NCBI RefSeq assembly: GCF_031755915.1
Contig: NC_083379.1
Span: 43,966,001-44,030,000 of the forward strand
Source of the DNA: Ziziphus jujuba
Taxonomy: Eukaryota > Streptophyta > Magnoliopsida > Rosales > Rhamnaceae
Reading direction: 5' to 3'
Length of the DNA: 64,000 nucleotides
A program made the position numbers and the translations under genes. The notes beneath the pieces were generated by a model that saw only the letters and a program-made list of their open reading frames with translations, did not search any database and had not been told where the DNA came from. Below, one piece after another: positions 37,300-49,488 of the stretch. The first letter of the stretch is position 1; the number at the start of each line of letters is the position of its first letter.

Positions 37300-40200
37300 C
37301 TCCTCCTTGGCAATTTTGTATGAGACATTGAGAAGTCCTCTCAATATCTCAAATCTCTTCTTTCCCAATGGCTTGGTGAAGATATCCGCCAAGTTCTCCT
37401 CGGAAGTCACATACTCCAACTTCACTTCACCATTTGCTTCAAATTCCCTTAAGAAATGATACTTGACCGGTATGTGCTTGGTCCTCCCATGTTGGACTGG
37501 ATTTTGTGCAATTGCTATTGCTGAAGTATTGTCACACAATATTACTGTGGCTTCCTCTTGCTTCAAGCTCAAGTCCTCCAATAATTTCCTAAGCCAAACA
37601 CCTTGATTAGCACAACTTGAGCAAGCAATATACTTGGCTTCCGCGGTGCTTTGTGCAACGGTTTGTTGCTTCTTGGAATTCCATGAGAAAGGACCATTTC
37701 CAAGAGTGTAAATGTAGCCCGATGTGCTCTTGCTATCATCCAAAGAACCAGCCCAATCACTATCACTATAACCAAGCAAAGCTTCATTCATGCCATCCTT
37801 GTACCATATACCAAAATCACTAGTACCTTTCAAATACCTTAGGATTCTTTTTGCACAACTAAGATGATTTTGTGATGGACTATGCATAAATCTTGACAAA
37901 ACAGCCACACTAAACATGATATCCGATCTAGTAGAGCATACATATAAAAGGCTACCAATTAAACTTCTATAGATGGAAGGATTTACCTTTGGAGAATCAT
38001 CATCCTTCACCAACTTGGTGCCTTCATTCATAGGTGTGGCAACGCTATTACAATCCTCCATGTCAAACTTCTTGAGCAACTCCTTCACATAGCTTTCTTG
38101 AGATATGAAGATGCCCTTGGATGATTGGACAACTTCAATTCCAAGAAAGTATTTCATCTCTCCAAGGCTAGACATTTCAAAGTTCAATTCTAGCTCACTT
38201 TTGAAATTGCTCACTTCTTTCTCATTACCACCGGTCACTAGGAGGTCATCAACATAAAGAGACACCAACACCATGCAACCATGAGTCCTAATATACAATG
38301 TAGGCTCATTAGGACTCCTTCTAAATCCATGCTTTGTCAAAAAACCATCTATCTTGGCATACCATGCCCTAGGAGCTTGTTTAAGGCCATACAAGGCCTT
38401 GTGTAGCTTGTATACCTTCTCTTCACTTCCTTTCTTCACAAAACCTTCGGGTTGCACAACATAGACCTCCTCCTTCAATATTCCATTCAAGAAGGCTGAC
38501 TTCACATCAAGGTGATATACTTTCCAAGACTTTTGTGCCGAAATTGCAAGAAGAAGTCTTATGGTTTCCATCCTTGCAATCGGTGCAAAAGTCTCTCCAT
38601 AATCCACACCGGCTTGTTGTGCATATCCTTTGACAACAAGCCTTGCCTTGTGCTTATTTATGGACCCATCCGGATTGTACTTGGTCCTAAAGATCCACTT
38701 CACCCCAATAGCATTCTTTCCCTTCGGTTTTGTTACCAAGCTCCAAGTGTCATTCTTGTTTATCACATCGATTTCATCTTGCATGGCTTGTCTCCACTCT
38801 TTTCTTGCCATAGCCTCATGGACATTGATTGGATCACTCAATGCCACATTACACCTTTCATAAATCTCATTAAGAGGTCTTGTGCCTCTCACACCATCAC
38901 CAATCTCCAAATCAGCCCCTATGGAGATTTCTAGCTCATTCTCATCATATTCATCATCATGGGCAGCACCTTCATCATTTCCTTGTTCCTCATCATTATC
39001 ATGAGCTTCAAGCCGATTGTCTTCATCCATACTAGCCAACTCCTCCTTACTACAAACCCATTTAGCTTCCTCATCAACTTTCACATCTCTACTTATCACA
39101 AGTTTCTTGGTTTCCAAGTTATACACTCTATATCCCTTGGTCACATCACTATAGCTAACCAAGACACCAACTTGTGACCTTTCATCAAGCTTTCCTCTCT
39201 TCTCTTGTGGTACTAGGATGTAACAAATGCTTCCAAATACCCTTAGATGATCAAGAGAAGGCTTATATCCAAACCAAAGCTCAAATGGGGTTTTACTCCT
39301 CAAAGACTTGGAGTAAAGCCTATTTTGGATGTAGATGGATGTATTAACTCCTTCGGCCCAAAACTTCTTTGGCAAGCCACTTTCAAACAACAAACATCTA
39401 GCCATCTCCATGATGGTACGGTTTTTCCTTTCACATACACCATTTTGTTGTGGTGTGTATGGTGTAGTGAATTGATGAACTATACCATGATCCTTACAAA
39501 GTTGTTTGAAAGCCTCACTTGTGTATTCCCCACCATTGTCCGTCCTTAACACCTTTATAGTGCAACCGGATTGATTTTGCACTAACTTCATAAATTCTAC
39601 AAACTTCTCCAAAGCTTGTGATTTTCTTTCAAGGAAATACACCCAACACATTCTTGAGTAATCATCAATGAAAGTTATGAAATACTTGCTGCCATTTAAG
39701 GATGGAACACTCATAGGACCACAAATATCCGAATGTATAAGTCCTAACTTCTCCTTTGATCTCCAAGAACAAGATTGAAATGCTAGCCTAGTATGCTTTC
39801 CTTTTTGACACACTTCACACACATGTTCTTGCTTCTCCACCAATGGCATGTCTCTAACAAGTTCATGTGTGCCTACCAATGACTTAAAGCTAGCATGGCC
39901 TAGTCTTTTATGCCAAAGTTGAGAGGTGTTCTCAACTTTGGTGTTCAATGCAACCGATGCACCATTTTCATCCATATTCAACCTAAAATTCTTGTTCTTC
40001 ATTCCAACACACATTAATTTATTTCCATGTGGATCAACTATAGTGCATGTCATGTTTGAGAAGTGTAATGCATATTTGTTCTCAAGCATTTGACCTACAC
40101 TAAGTAAGTTCTCACATAAAGAAGGTACATAGAGAACATCATGGATAGTTTTGATACCTTTGGTGGTGTGTATCACCACATCTCCTTTGCCTTTCACTTT

Positions 40201-41280
40201 CATCAAGGCTCCATTTCCAATTTTGACTTTGTTGTGGCTGCTCCTATCCAAGTTTGTGAACCACTCATGCTTGTGAGACATATGGTGTGTTGCTCCACTA
40301 TCAATGATCCATCCTTCATCATTCTTGATGCTACTAAAACAAGTAGCAACAAACAACTCTTCGGATTCACTATCACTTGCATTATCTTTAGCAACATTTG
40401 CTTGTTGCTTATCTTTCTTGTTTGCCTTGCATACTCTCTCCACATGACCCTTTTGTTGGCATTTATGGCAAAATGCATCCGGCCTCCACCAACACCCTCT
40501 TGGATGATGACCTTTCTTCTTGCAATGGTGACAAGGTTCATAGGACTTCCTCTCGGGTTTGCTAGTTTCACCTTTCTCCTTTATGACCTTAAGCTTGTTC
40601 TTCTTTTGATTTTGTGTTTTTTGATGTTGTTTAGACACAAATGCAGCCTCCATTGATTCTTCATGTCTAATCCTCCTCCTTTGCTCCGTAGCTTGCAAGG
40701 CATTCACCAACTCGGTCAAGGAAATTTCATTTAGGTTCCTTGACTCCTCCAATGAAGATATCTTAGCTTCAAACCTCTCGGGCAAGGAGACCAACACCTT
40801 CTCCACAATCCTTTGGTCACTTAATCTTTCACCTAGCACCCTAATTTGATTCACCACATTAAGAAGCCTTGTGGTGAACTCCTTAACCGTTTCTTTGTCT
40901 TTCATCTTGATAGTCTCAAACTCCCTCCTTAGGTTAAGGATTTGCATTTGCCTTGTCCTTGCACTCCCTTGGAACTCATCTTGAAGTTTGTCCCAAGCTT
41001 CTTTGGCACTCTCACATGCCATTATCCTTGTGAAAATGGTATCACTAATACAAGAATGAATGGCGGTGAGAGCCTTAAAACCTTTAGCCAATTCCTCCTC
41101 ATGGTGCTTGATTTGGTTGACCGTTGCCCCTTGTCTCAAAGGCTCGGGTTCTTGGGGATTTATGGTGACCTCCCAAAGACCATAAGCCTTCAAGTAGGCT
41201 TGCATCTTGATACTCCAAATGTTGTAGTTCTCCCCATTGAAGATAGGAGGAGAAGGAGTTGAAAAACTTGAAGAAGCCAT
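37294..41280 (-). CDS. Copia B gag-pol polyprotein, 1328 aa
   Basis: A complete Ty1/copia polyprotein in one frame. In order: gag (MASSSFSTPSPPIFNGENYN; UBN2-type region to about residue 220); two zinc knuckles (CHHCKKKGHHPRGC and CHKCQQKGHVERVC, about 248-285); aspartic protease (DSGATHHM, about 327-334); integrase with its HHCC region, HSDICGP, TDNGGEY and the ERKNRT glutamate; reverse transcriptase (KWIFRTKYNPDG, LDVKSAFLNG, YVDDLLVTG); RNase H (DSDWAGSLDDSKSTSG, then AEAKYIA, then CDNTSAIAIAQNP). The copy-and-paste element codes here for all steps of its own reverse transcription and integration. The RNase H motif is normally AEAEY; here the second Glu is Lys (AAG codon at about 37634-37636 on the minus strand), so the element may be inactive despite the open frame. 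The stop codon overlaps the LTR edge, as in Copia A. Confidence 0.93.
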   Translation of the reverse strand: MASSSFSTPSPPIFNGENYNIWSIKMQAYLKAYGLWEVTINPQEPEPLRQGATVNQIKHHEEELAKGFKALTAIHSCISDTIFTRIMACESAKEAWDKLQDEFQGSARTRQMQILNLRREFETIKMKDKETVKEFTTRLLNVVNQIRVLGERLSDQRIVEKVLVSLPERFEAKISSLEESRNLNEISLTELVNALQATEQRRRIRHEESMEAAFVSKQHQKTQNQKKNKLKVIKEKGETSKPERKSYEPCHHCKKKGHHPRGCWWRPDAFCHKCQQKGHVERVCKANKKDKQQANVAKDNASDSESEELFVATCFSSIKNDEGWIIDSGATHHMSHKHEWFTNLDRSSHNKVKIGNGALMKVKGKGDVVIHTTKGIKTIHDVLYVPSLCENLLSVGQMLENKYALHFSNMTCTIVDPHGNKLMCVGMKNKNFRLNMDENGASVALNTKVENTSQLWHKRLGHASFKSLVGTHELVRDMPLVEKQEHVCEVCQKGKHTRLAFQSCSWRSKEKLGLIHSDICGPMSVPSLNGSKYFITFIDDYSRMCWVYFLERKSQALEKFVEFMKLVQNQSGCTIKVLRTDNGGEYTSEAFKQLCKDHGIVHQFTTPYTPQQNGVCERKNRTIMEMARCLLFESGLPKKFWAEGVNTSIYIQNRLYSKSLRSKTPFELWFGYKPSLDHLRVFGSICYILVPQEKRGKLDERSQVGVLVSYSDVTKGYRVYNLETKKLVISRDVKVDEEAKWVCSKEELASMDEDNRLEAHDNDEEQGNDEGAAHDDEYDENELEISIGADLEIGDGVRGTRPLNEIYERCNVALSDPINVHEAMARKEWRQAMQDEIDVINKNDTWSLVTKPKGKNAIGVKWIFRTKYNPDGSINKHKARLVVKGYAQQAGVDYGETFAPIARMETIRLLLAISAQKSWKVYHLDVKSAFLNGILKEEVYVVQPEGFVKKGSEEKVYKLHKALYGLKQAPRAWYAKIDGFLTKHGFRRSPNEPTLYIRTHGCMVLVSLYVDDLLVTGGNEKEVSNFKSELELNFEMSSLGEMKYFLGIEVVQSSKGIFISQESYVKELLKKFDMEDCNSVATPMNEGTKLVKDDDSPKVNPSIYRSLIGSLLYVCSTRSDIMFSVAVLSRFMHSPSQNHLSCAKRILRYLKGTSDFGIWYKDGMNEALLGYSDSDWAGSLDDSKSTSGYIYTLGNGPFSWNSKKQQTVAQSTAEAKYIACSSCANQGVWLRKLLEDLSLKQEEATVILCDNTSAIAIAQNPVQHGRTKHIPVKYHFLREFEANGEVKLEYVTSEENLADIFTKPLGKKRFEILRGLLNVSYKIAKEEC

Positions 41281-41401
41281 GTGAATGTTGCTTTCTAGTA
41301 TGAAGGAATATGAAAATATATTTGTGCTTTCAAATATCTCTTCACTCTCAAGGAACGAACCAGCCCAAAAACCTCACAAATCTCACAAAAATGTGCCTTG
41401 C

Positions 41402-41413
41402 TCTGATACCACT
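41402..41413 (-). promoter_or_regulatory. Copia B primer-binding site (initiator tRNA-Met)
   Basis: GCTCTGATACCA on the + strand, i.e. TGGTATCAGAGC on the element's strand, next to the 5' LTR at 41415. Confidence 0.85.
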
Positions 41414-41414
41414 T

Positions 41415-42424
41415 TGTTGGGGTGAGAAGGTTATGACCAAGAGCAAGCTAGCTTGAAGTGTTAGCAACAAGCAAGCTTTTGGTGATGCTCTTGGGAATGG
41501 TTGTGTGTGAGTTGTGTTTTTAGGTTTTGGTTATGGTGTTTTCTGGTTTTTAGGGTTCCTAAAGTGTTCTAAGGTGTTAAAGAAGAGATGAGAAGAAGAG
41601 GAACACGTTGGCTTTTGAAAATAAGGCTTAGATATTTAGCCATATCATTCATTTTACAATATAAGCTTGAAATTACAACTAGTTCACACATGTCAAGCAT
41701 GTGAGCTTACAAAATGAGTAAAGTATTTGAAATTTAAAAAGTAAAATGGTCAACACCTAACTTTTCATACACAAAAGAGTCAAAAACCAGCTGCAACATG
41801 TCTATTCCAAATATAGTTCCCATTGTTTAACTAGTTTGGGTAAACAACCAAACTAGCTTCACCTACTTAGTTTCCCTTTGTATCTGCCTATGAAACTTGG
41901 TTTGAAGCATCCTTGGTCATCAATAAATATTGTTCCAAGAGCTAGGAATGTTCTGGAACTGGATCATGGGCCAAACAGCTCCAAAACTGACCCATACTCT
42001 GCATACTGGGCCCATCAGATACAGCAATCTGTTTGGAATAGAAAATGGACTTTCCCATGTCATTTGGACCTGAAATTTGAACCATAGTCTTCTATATATG
42101 TCTGTAGACATCCCTCCAAATTTCAGCCCAAAACTCCATTTGCAACCTGAGATATAAGATAAATAGTGGAACTATGTTGCTGAAAATTATGAATCCAGCA
42201 CCATAGGCATTTCAAGCATAACATTCCTACTCTTTTGTGCATAATTTTGCCTATACTTTTGCATACATAACTTAGGCACAAAAAATTATCAAAATATACC
42301 TTGCATAAATTAAAACATACAAAAAAAAAAATATAAACTCATAAAAGGAAATGATTTGATACCAAGGTGTGCATGCTAGCCGGTGACATGCACCATCAAG
42401 TGGCAAAATTGCCACACTTCAACA
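41415..42424 (-). repeat. Copia B 5' LTR (1010 bp)
   Basis: Same ends as the 3' LTR. About a dozen substitutions and two indels of about 30-36 bases separate the two copies, judged by eye. Confidence 0.92.
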
Positions 42425-42597
42425 GCCTATGGATGGACCTTTTCAAGTTTTGGAGCCGAATAACAAGAATGCTTACAAGCTTGATTTACCGGGTGAGTAT
42501 AACATGAGTGCTGCATTTAATGTTGCTGATTTAACTCCTTTTTTTCTGCAGGTGATGATCTTGATTTGAGGACAAATCCTTTTCAAGAGGAGGGGAA
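42425..42597 (+). mobile_element. Gypsy 1 internal region after Copia B, ending at the polypurine tract
   Basis: Repeats the target GCCTA, then resumes the Gypsy 1 integrase tail (DGPFQVLE-like, [19 protein letters not shown]). Ends in TTTTCAAGAGGAGGGGAAA before the 3' LTR. Confidence 0.85.
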
Positions 42598-43708
42598 AGA
42601 TGTGATTCCACCCGAGCCCGGTCCACCGATAACCCGCTGTGGTGCTGACTCGACATGGATGAAGACTAGGCCAATCACAAGAGCTCAAATTAAGAGATTT
42701 AAGGACAACCTGGGAGTATTTATACAGGGGGTAATCAATCTCAACAGAGCTTGTCCATACTTGAAGATACAAAGCCTATTCTAAGCATCCAAGTGGTGGA
42801 AGCCGATATGGACACCGGTGACGATTTTGGTACATTTTTGGAGTCCGGGAAGCATGAAATGGTTCCAATGCTTTATGGGTTCAATACATATGCCTAAGAG
42901 GTCATGGAATCAAGTTAAAGCAGCCTCAAATGCAATCAAAAAGGGCTTGTACGGACAGCCTCAACAATTTGGCCGAATTTGCTGTATTGCTTGCTGGCAT
43001 TACTGTATTTTACTGTATTAGCCTTTTCTTATTTTTCCAAGCATGGGCAACGTGTGGGACTTCATATTCTGCTTATTTGGCATCCTAAAAAGCATCTAGA
43101 AGCTGATTTGAAGCTCAAAGAGGTCAAAGATTGATCAAAGTCAACTTGATCAAAAAGGCTAGCATTTTTAGTTTCCTAATTTGTTTTTACTTTTTGGCTT
43201 TTATTTATTTATTTTCTGGAAAAATAACTTTAGGAAGGTTTTTATTTTATTCTTTCCATTGTAAATTAATTAATTCCTAATTTAATATAAAGGAATTAAT
43301 TAATAAAACTTAGATTAGGAAAGGAAGTATAGTTTCGGCCAACTAGGTTTCTTTATGTGTGGTGGCCGGTTTTCTTTATGTTCTAGGGTTTTATTTCGTG
43401 GCTTTGTAGCCTATTTAAAGGCTTATTTTTTTAATAAGAATACAACTTTGATTTGATTAAAAAAATACTTGTGAGATTAATTATCTCTTTGTTCTTTGAG
43501 AACACCTAAAACACCATTAGAGAATTGGTTGTTTTAGCTTGACTTATCAATAGGTTTTCCATCCCCTATTGTGGCGTCTACATTATACCAAGGTTTCTAA
43601 CCACAGGTTGGTTAGGGGTTGAGGTCAATTCCATTAGAACTTGAACTTAATTGAGATCTGGGCTAATATAATACGGGTTTAGGATCAGGTCGTCCTAGGT
43701 TTGTATCA
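42598..43708 (+). repeat. Gypsy 1 3' LTR (1111 bp)
   Basis: Its first base is A where the 5' LTR has T (AGATGTG for TGATGTG). It ends GGTTTGTATCA, followed by the TSD TCTAG. Confidence 0.9.
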
Positions 43709-43713
43709 TCTAG

Positions 43714-44806
43714 TACTGTAAATATTGAAAAATATATCAGATTTTTGTTTTTGGGTTCATACCAAACTACATGATGAGTCAATAGGAAAACAAATATATG
43801 TAACCTGCATTCTTTGTTGGAACAACTTAGAGCTTATTGCAGCATATATAGGATTAGGTGAATACTTTTCGTTCCTATGACTTATACAAATTACATTTCC
43901 ATATCCTATTTGGTTTTCATAATTTCTAAGCGTAATTATATGTCATTTCCTGGAATGATGGTTTGGTTGTTTGTGGATGAGATGGTTTTTTCCATTTGAC
44001 TTACCCTCCAATAAGATTGAAAAAACTAATTTATTATTTTGGCAAAAACAATAAAAGTAGTGCATCTACACAAACTTGAGCCCAAAAATCATGTGGCAGA
44101 GCAATTGAAATAACCAAATGTAGGGATACTTGCCAAACTCCAAATCAGCTTGTAAACCAAGTCATCATAGAAACATAATAACATTGTCCACATTCTATTT
44201 AAAATATTATGTTACAAGATAACTCTATATCACACAGTTTAGCCATAACTTAATGCCTAGTAAGCTGGAAATTTCTATTCTTATTTTTTTCAATAAAGTA
44301 TATCTACATACATATAATTTTTATGTGATACATAAATATATATTAGCAGCTCCTAACATTGTGCTTCCACTACCTTGCTGTCACCTTTAAAAAGGATCAT
44401 GCTATAAGAAAACACACTGGACACAAGGTCATTGAAGTTTTATCTTTATTATGATAAAGTGAAGTTGATTATCAATGTTAATTCTAGATGGCTATGAATA
44501 TACTCCAAAAACAAATATTAGTGGAATGAATAATGCTTAGCATACCTATCATTGTTCTTTTTGTTGTTTTTTTTTTTTTAAATAGACCATTTCATGTCTT
44601 TGAGTATATGAATATTGCAATATCTGTTCTCCTTTTGCTAGTTAACTAGTTTATTATTCTTTTAATTTCCTATCCTTTAATGCTATCTTGCTGTGTATTG
44701 AGACATTTAAACCCATTTTAGCTTCAATATTGTATAAGTTAAGTTATTTTAAGTGCTTGACATATTATATCCTTATAACTATACTATTGGTTTCTTCTAG
44801 GAAGTT
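43714..44806 (+). other. CACTA internal noncoding region upstream of the transposase gene
   Basis: AT-rich and presumably the 5' UTR/intron of the TNP2-type gene. A TTCTTCTAG acceptor-like site lies just before the ATG. No other feature seen. Confidence 0.45.
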
Positions 44807-47800
44807 ATGGAAAAAAAATCGATATGGTGTCATGATAAGCTGTCAGATGAATACACAAATGGTGTTAAATCATTTATTGAATTGGCTAAACATCATTTAG
44901 ATGAAGATAATAGGACTAGATGTCCTTGTCGATATTGTCGGAATGTGTATTTCCAAGATATAAGTGTAGTTGAACGACATTTATGGGTGAAAGGATTTTC
45001 ACCAGATTATCACAATTGGATTTATCATGGAGAGGCATTGAATTTTCAAGGAATTGAAATGGGTTTTGAGGAAGATGATGAAGCTGTTGAACATGATAGG
45101 GAAGAAGATGATAATGATGATATCATGGTAGCATTGCAAGATGCTGCAGGTGACATGGATATTGATGTAGATGCATATGAAAGTCACATTGGAGATCAAG
45201 ATCATAGAAATAAAGAATTTTCAGGATTATTTGCTGAAGTTGAAAGCGAGTTATATCCAGGGTGTACAAAGTTCTCTGCATTGACTTTTTTGGTCAGGTT
45301 AATGCATATAAAAGCTTTAAACCATTGGAGTAACAAGTCATTTAGTATATTGCTTGAACTTCTCAAGGAAGCACTTCCAGAGGGTACTAAATTGCCAAAG
45401 TCTTACTACAAGGCAAAATGTACACTTCATGCACTTGGATTAGGATATGAAACGATTCATGCTTGTAAATGGGATTGTGCATTGTTTTGGAAAGAATCAG
45501 CTGAATTGGATAAATGTCCAATATGTGCTGAACCGAGATACAAATTTCAAGGTACTGAGGGGAAAAGGATCCCTCAAAAGGTGCTTCGATATTTTCCTAT
45601 CATTCCAAGACTGCAAAGATTATTTACATCTCGCCATACTGCTATTGATATGAGATGGCACAAAGAGAAGCATCCTAACACAAATGGAGTATTGAGGCAT
45701 CCAGCAGATGGAGAAGCATGGAAGCACTTTGATGAACAATATCCGATATTTGCTATGGATCCTCGTAATCTCCAGCTACATGCTGCCACTGATGGATTTA
45801 ATCCTTTTAGTAACTTGAGTACTTCGTATAGCATGTGGCTAGTGATGTTAGTGCCTTATAACCTGCCACCTTGGAAGTGCATGAAAGAGACTTTTTCGAT
45901 GATGTCACTATTAATACCAGGCCTAACGGCACCTGGAAAAGACATTGATGTGTACTTACGGCCTATGATTGATGAATTGAAAGATCTATGGACAAATGGT
46001 GTCACCACTTATGACATCTCTAAAAAGGAGAGGTTTACAATGCATGCAGCAGTGTTGTGGACAATACATGACTTTCCAGCATATGGAACACTTTCTGGAT
46101 GGAGTACCAAAGGATACAAAGCATGTCCGACTTGTAATGAAGATACTTCTTCCCAAGCTTTAAGAAGTAAGATTTGTTACATGGGACATCGTTGATATTT
46201 ATCCATAAATCATGCATGGAGAAATAATCGACAATATGATGGAAAGCTTGAACGAAGGTTAGCTCCAAGGCAGTTTTCAGGAGCTGAAATATTACAACAA
46301 TTAGATAGGACAATTGAGAGCAAACCGGGGAAACATCCTAACAATGTGGATAAAAAGAGAAAACGTGCTGCCTGTGAATTAAATTGGACAAGGAAAAGCA
46401 TATTTTTTGAACTAGAATATTGGTCTAAATTAAAATTTCGGCACAATTTGGATGTAATGCATATTGAGAAAAACATTTGTGATAATATAGTTGGAACAAT
46501 GTTGGACATCAAAGGTAAGTCGAAGGATACTGACAAGGCACGTATGGATTTAAAGGATCTGAATATTCGAAAAGAATTGCATTTACAAGAAACTAGCGGT
46601 AAAGTTTTGAAACCTTTGGCATGTTTTTCATTAACAAGGGATGAAAAACATGAGTTTTGTAAGTTTTTGAAGTCTGTCAAATTTCTAGATGGCTATGCTG
46701 CTAATATTTCAAAGAATGTGAACATTAAAGATGGTAAGATATCAGGTTTGAAAACTCATGATAGTCATGTTCTTTTGCAACAACTTTTTCCCGTGGGTAT
46801 AAGATCTTACATTAAGAAAAAGGTTTGTGGAACAATTATTGAAATGTGCATGTTCTTCCAAAAACTTTGTGCACGAACTCTATCTGTTTCAGACTTGGAT
46901 ATATTACAAGAGGGGATAATACTTACATTGTGTAAATTGGAAAGAATATTCCCTCCAGCCTTTTTTGATATCATGGTTCATCTAGCAGTTCACCTACCAT
47001 ATGAGGCAAAAATGGCAGGACCAGTACATACTCGTTGGATGTATCCTTTTGAAAGGTAAAGCCTTTGGTTATTAAAGTTGATCAATCAATTTACATTATT
47101 TTAATTTTTTTTATTTTTTTACTTTTATTTTTATTTTTATGATATTTTTCATTCATTATTAGAGCTTTGGGAACATTGAAAAAATATGTGAGAAATAAAG
47201 CTCATCCAGAAGGTTCAATAGCAGAGGGTTATGTTGTCAATGAGGCATTAACTTATTGTTCAATGTACCTTCATGGTATTGAAACTCGATTCAATCGGCC
47301 AGAACATAATAAAGATGGTGCGAATCAGATTGCTTCGACTTTGTCAGTATTCACTCAACCTGTGAACTTGTTGGGGAAACCTCAATTTGTTGAACTGAAA
47401 GATGATGATTATAAAAAAGCTCATTGGTACATCCTTTACAATTGCTGTGGGTTGCAGCCATATTTTGAGTAAGAACCAAAACTTATATATTATTAGTTGA
47501 AGTTCAAAATAAGTAAATTATAAATCCATACTTCTAATTAAATTACATTTTTGCAGTGAGCGCACCAAACTATTGCAAAACAGGGGTGTCACAAGTATTT
47601 TGCAGGTACAAGAAAAGGAATTTCCACAATGGTTTGAACAAAGGGTATGTTTTTTTAAGTTATAAAAGGTAAAATTCCAGCTTGATATGTAAGTATTGTT
47701 AATTAATTAAAATTACATTTTCACAGATAAAATATTTCAGTAGATGTAAATAGCCAATTGTAATTGATGAGTTGTACTCACTAGCATGTGGTCCTGATTA

Positions 47801-48347
47801 TGGAATAAGATCATATAGTGGATGTGTAGTAAATGGAGTTCGATATCGCACAAAAGTTCGTGATGATAGGCGTGTCACTCAAAATTGTGGAATTTGGGTT
47901 GTAGGTGATCATGATGGTGAATCTTGTGACTTTTATGGGGTAATAGAAGACATTCTTGTGTTAGACTATAGGTCCAAACACTCTGTTGTACTTTTTAGAT
48001 GTGCATGGTTTGACACAAATGTGAAAAAGAAAAAGATGATCACAGAGTTTCAAATCACAAGCATTAATGTCACTTCATATTGGTATAAGAACGACCCTTT
48101 TGTCCTTGCCTCACAAGCTAAACAAGTGTTTTACGTGGATGATTACAAGATGGGTCAACATTGGAAAGTGGTTCGAAAGGTGCATCACCGTCATCTGTGG
48201 GATTTTCCAGACCGATTAGATGAAGGTGATGATCATGGTGATTCATTTGAAGTTTATGAGTTGGATGCTTATAAGAAAATGATTCAATGGACATTCAAAA
48301 TTTATTTGAATCAATTGATATTGAACGTCTTAATCGTGAAGATATTG

Positions 48348-49488
48348 TGATACGAACCTAGGACGACCTGCTCCTAAACCCGTATTATATTAGCCCGGAT
48401 CTTAATTAAGTTCAAGTTCTAATGGATTGGACCTCAACCCCTAACCAACCTGTGGTTAGAAACCTTGGTATAATGTAGACGCCACAATAGGGGATGGAAA
48501 ACCTATTGATAAGTCAAGCTAAAACAACCAATTCTCTAATGGTGTTTTAGGTGTTCTCAAAGAACAAAGAGATAATTAATCTCACAAATATTTTCTTAAT
48601 CAAATCCAAGTTTTAAAGTTATCTTATTAATGAAAAATAAGCCTTTAAATAGGCTTTAAAAGAAACAAAATAAACCCTAAAAACCCTAGGAAAACCCGGC
48701 CACACAATGAAGAAGTCTACCTTGGCCGAAACTTTCCTTTTCCTAATCTAATTTGGATTAATTAATTCCTTTATTTTGAATTAGGAATTAATTAATTTAT
48801 AATGAAAATAATAAAATAATAACTTTCCTAATCTTATTTGTCCAGAAAATAAATAAATAGAAACTAAAAATAATGGTAGTTTCCTAAAACAAAAAGTAGA
48901 ATAAAATTAGGAAACTAAAATACTAGCTTTTTTTGATCAAGTTGACTTTGATCAATCTTTGACCTCTGTGAGCTTCAAATCAGCTTCTAGATGCTTTTTA
49001 GGATGCCAAATAAGCTGAATATGAAGTCCCACACGTTGCCCATGCTTGGAAAAATAAGAAAAGGCTAAAACAGTAAAATACAGTAAAGCCAGCAAGCAAT
49101 ACAGCAAATTCGGCCAAATTGTTGATGCTGTCCGTACAAGCCCTTTTTGATTGCATTTGAGGCTGATTTAACTTGATTCCATGACCTCTTAGGCATATGT
49201 ATTGAACCCATAAAGCATTGGAACAATTTCATGCTTCCCGGACTCCAAAAATGTACCAAAACTATCACCCGGGTCCGTATCGGCTTCCACCACTTGGATG
49301 CTTCGAATAGGCTTTTTATCTTCAAGTATGGACAAGCTCTGTTGAGATTGATTACCCTCTGTATAAATACTCCCAGGTTGCCCTTAAATCTCTTAATTTG
49401 AGCTCTTTTGATTGGCCTAGTCTTCATCCGTGTCGAGTCAGCACCCCAACGGGTTATCGGTTGAGCGGCCTCGGGCGGAATCACATCA
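48348..49488 (-). repeat. Gypsy 2 3' LTR (1141 bp)
   Basis: TGATACGAACC...GAATCACATCA on the + strand. About nine base differences from the 5' LTR were counted by eye, so identity is about 99%. A polypurine tract (AAGAGGAGGGGAA on the minus strand) adjoins it at 49489-49501. Confidence 0.93.

Larger units (their letters stand above)
36294..42424 (-). mobile_element. Copia B: full-length Ty1/copia retrotransposon with open polyprotein
   Basis: 6131 bp, on the minus strand, with LTRs at 36294-37299 and 41415-42424 and TSD GCCTA (36289-36293 and 42425-42429). The primer-binding site TGGTATCAGAGC lies just inside the 5' LTR (minus strand, about 41402-41413). The polypurine tract adjoins the 3' LTR at about 37300. 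It carries a single uninterrupted 1328-codon gag-pol (37294-41280). It is inserted in the integrase region of Gypsy 1. Confidence 0.95.
31298..43708 (+). mobile_element. Gypsy 1: RT-less Ty3/gypsy element, split by Copia B
   Basis: LTRs at 31298-32434 and 42598-43708; TSD TCTAG at 31293-31297 and 43709-43713. A primer-binding site matching initiator tRNA-Met (TGGTATCAGAGC) starts at 32437, and a polypurine tract (CAAGAGGAGGGGAAA) precedes the 3' LTR. Coding runs on the + strand: gag, zinc knuckle and protease, then only the last part of integrase. No reverse transcriptase, RNase H or integrase core is present. Copia B (36294-42424) sits in the middle. Gypsy 2 is the same family. Confidence 0.92.

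Noticed and set aside
38512..41262. Plus-strand open frames opposite the Copia B polyprotein (up to 171 codons)
   Set aside because: Shadows of the 1328-codon minus-strand frame; no domains.
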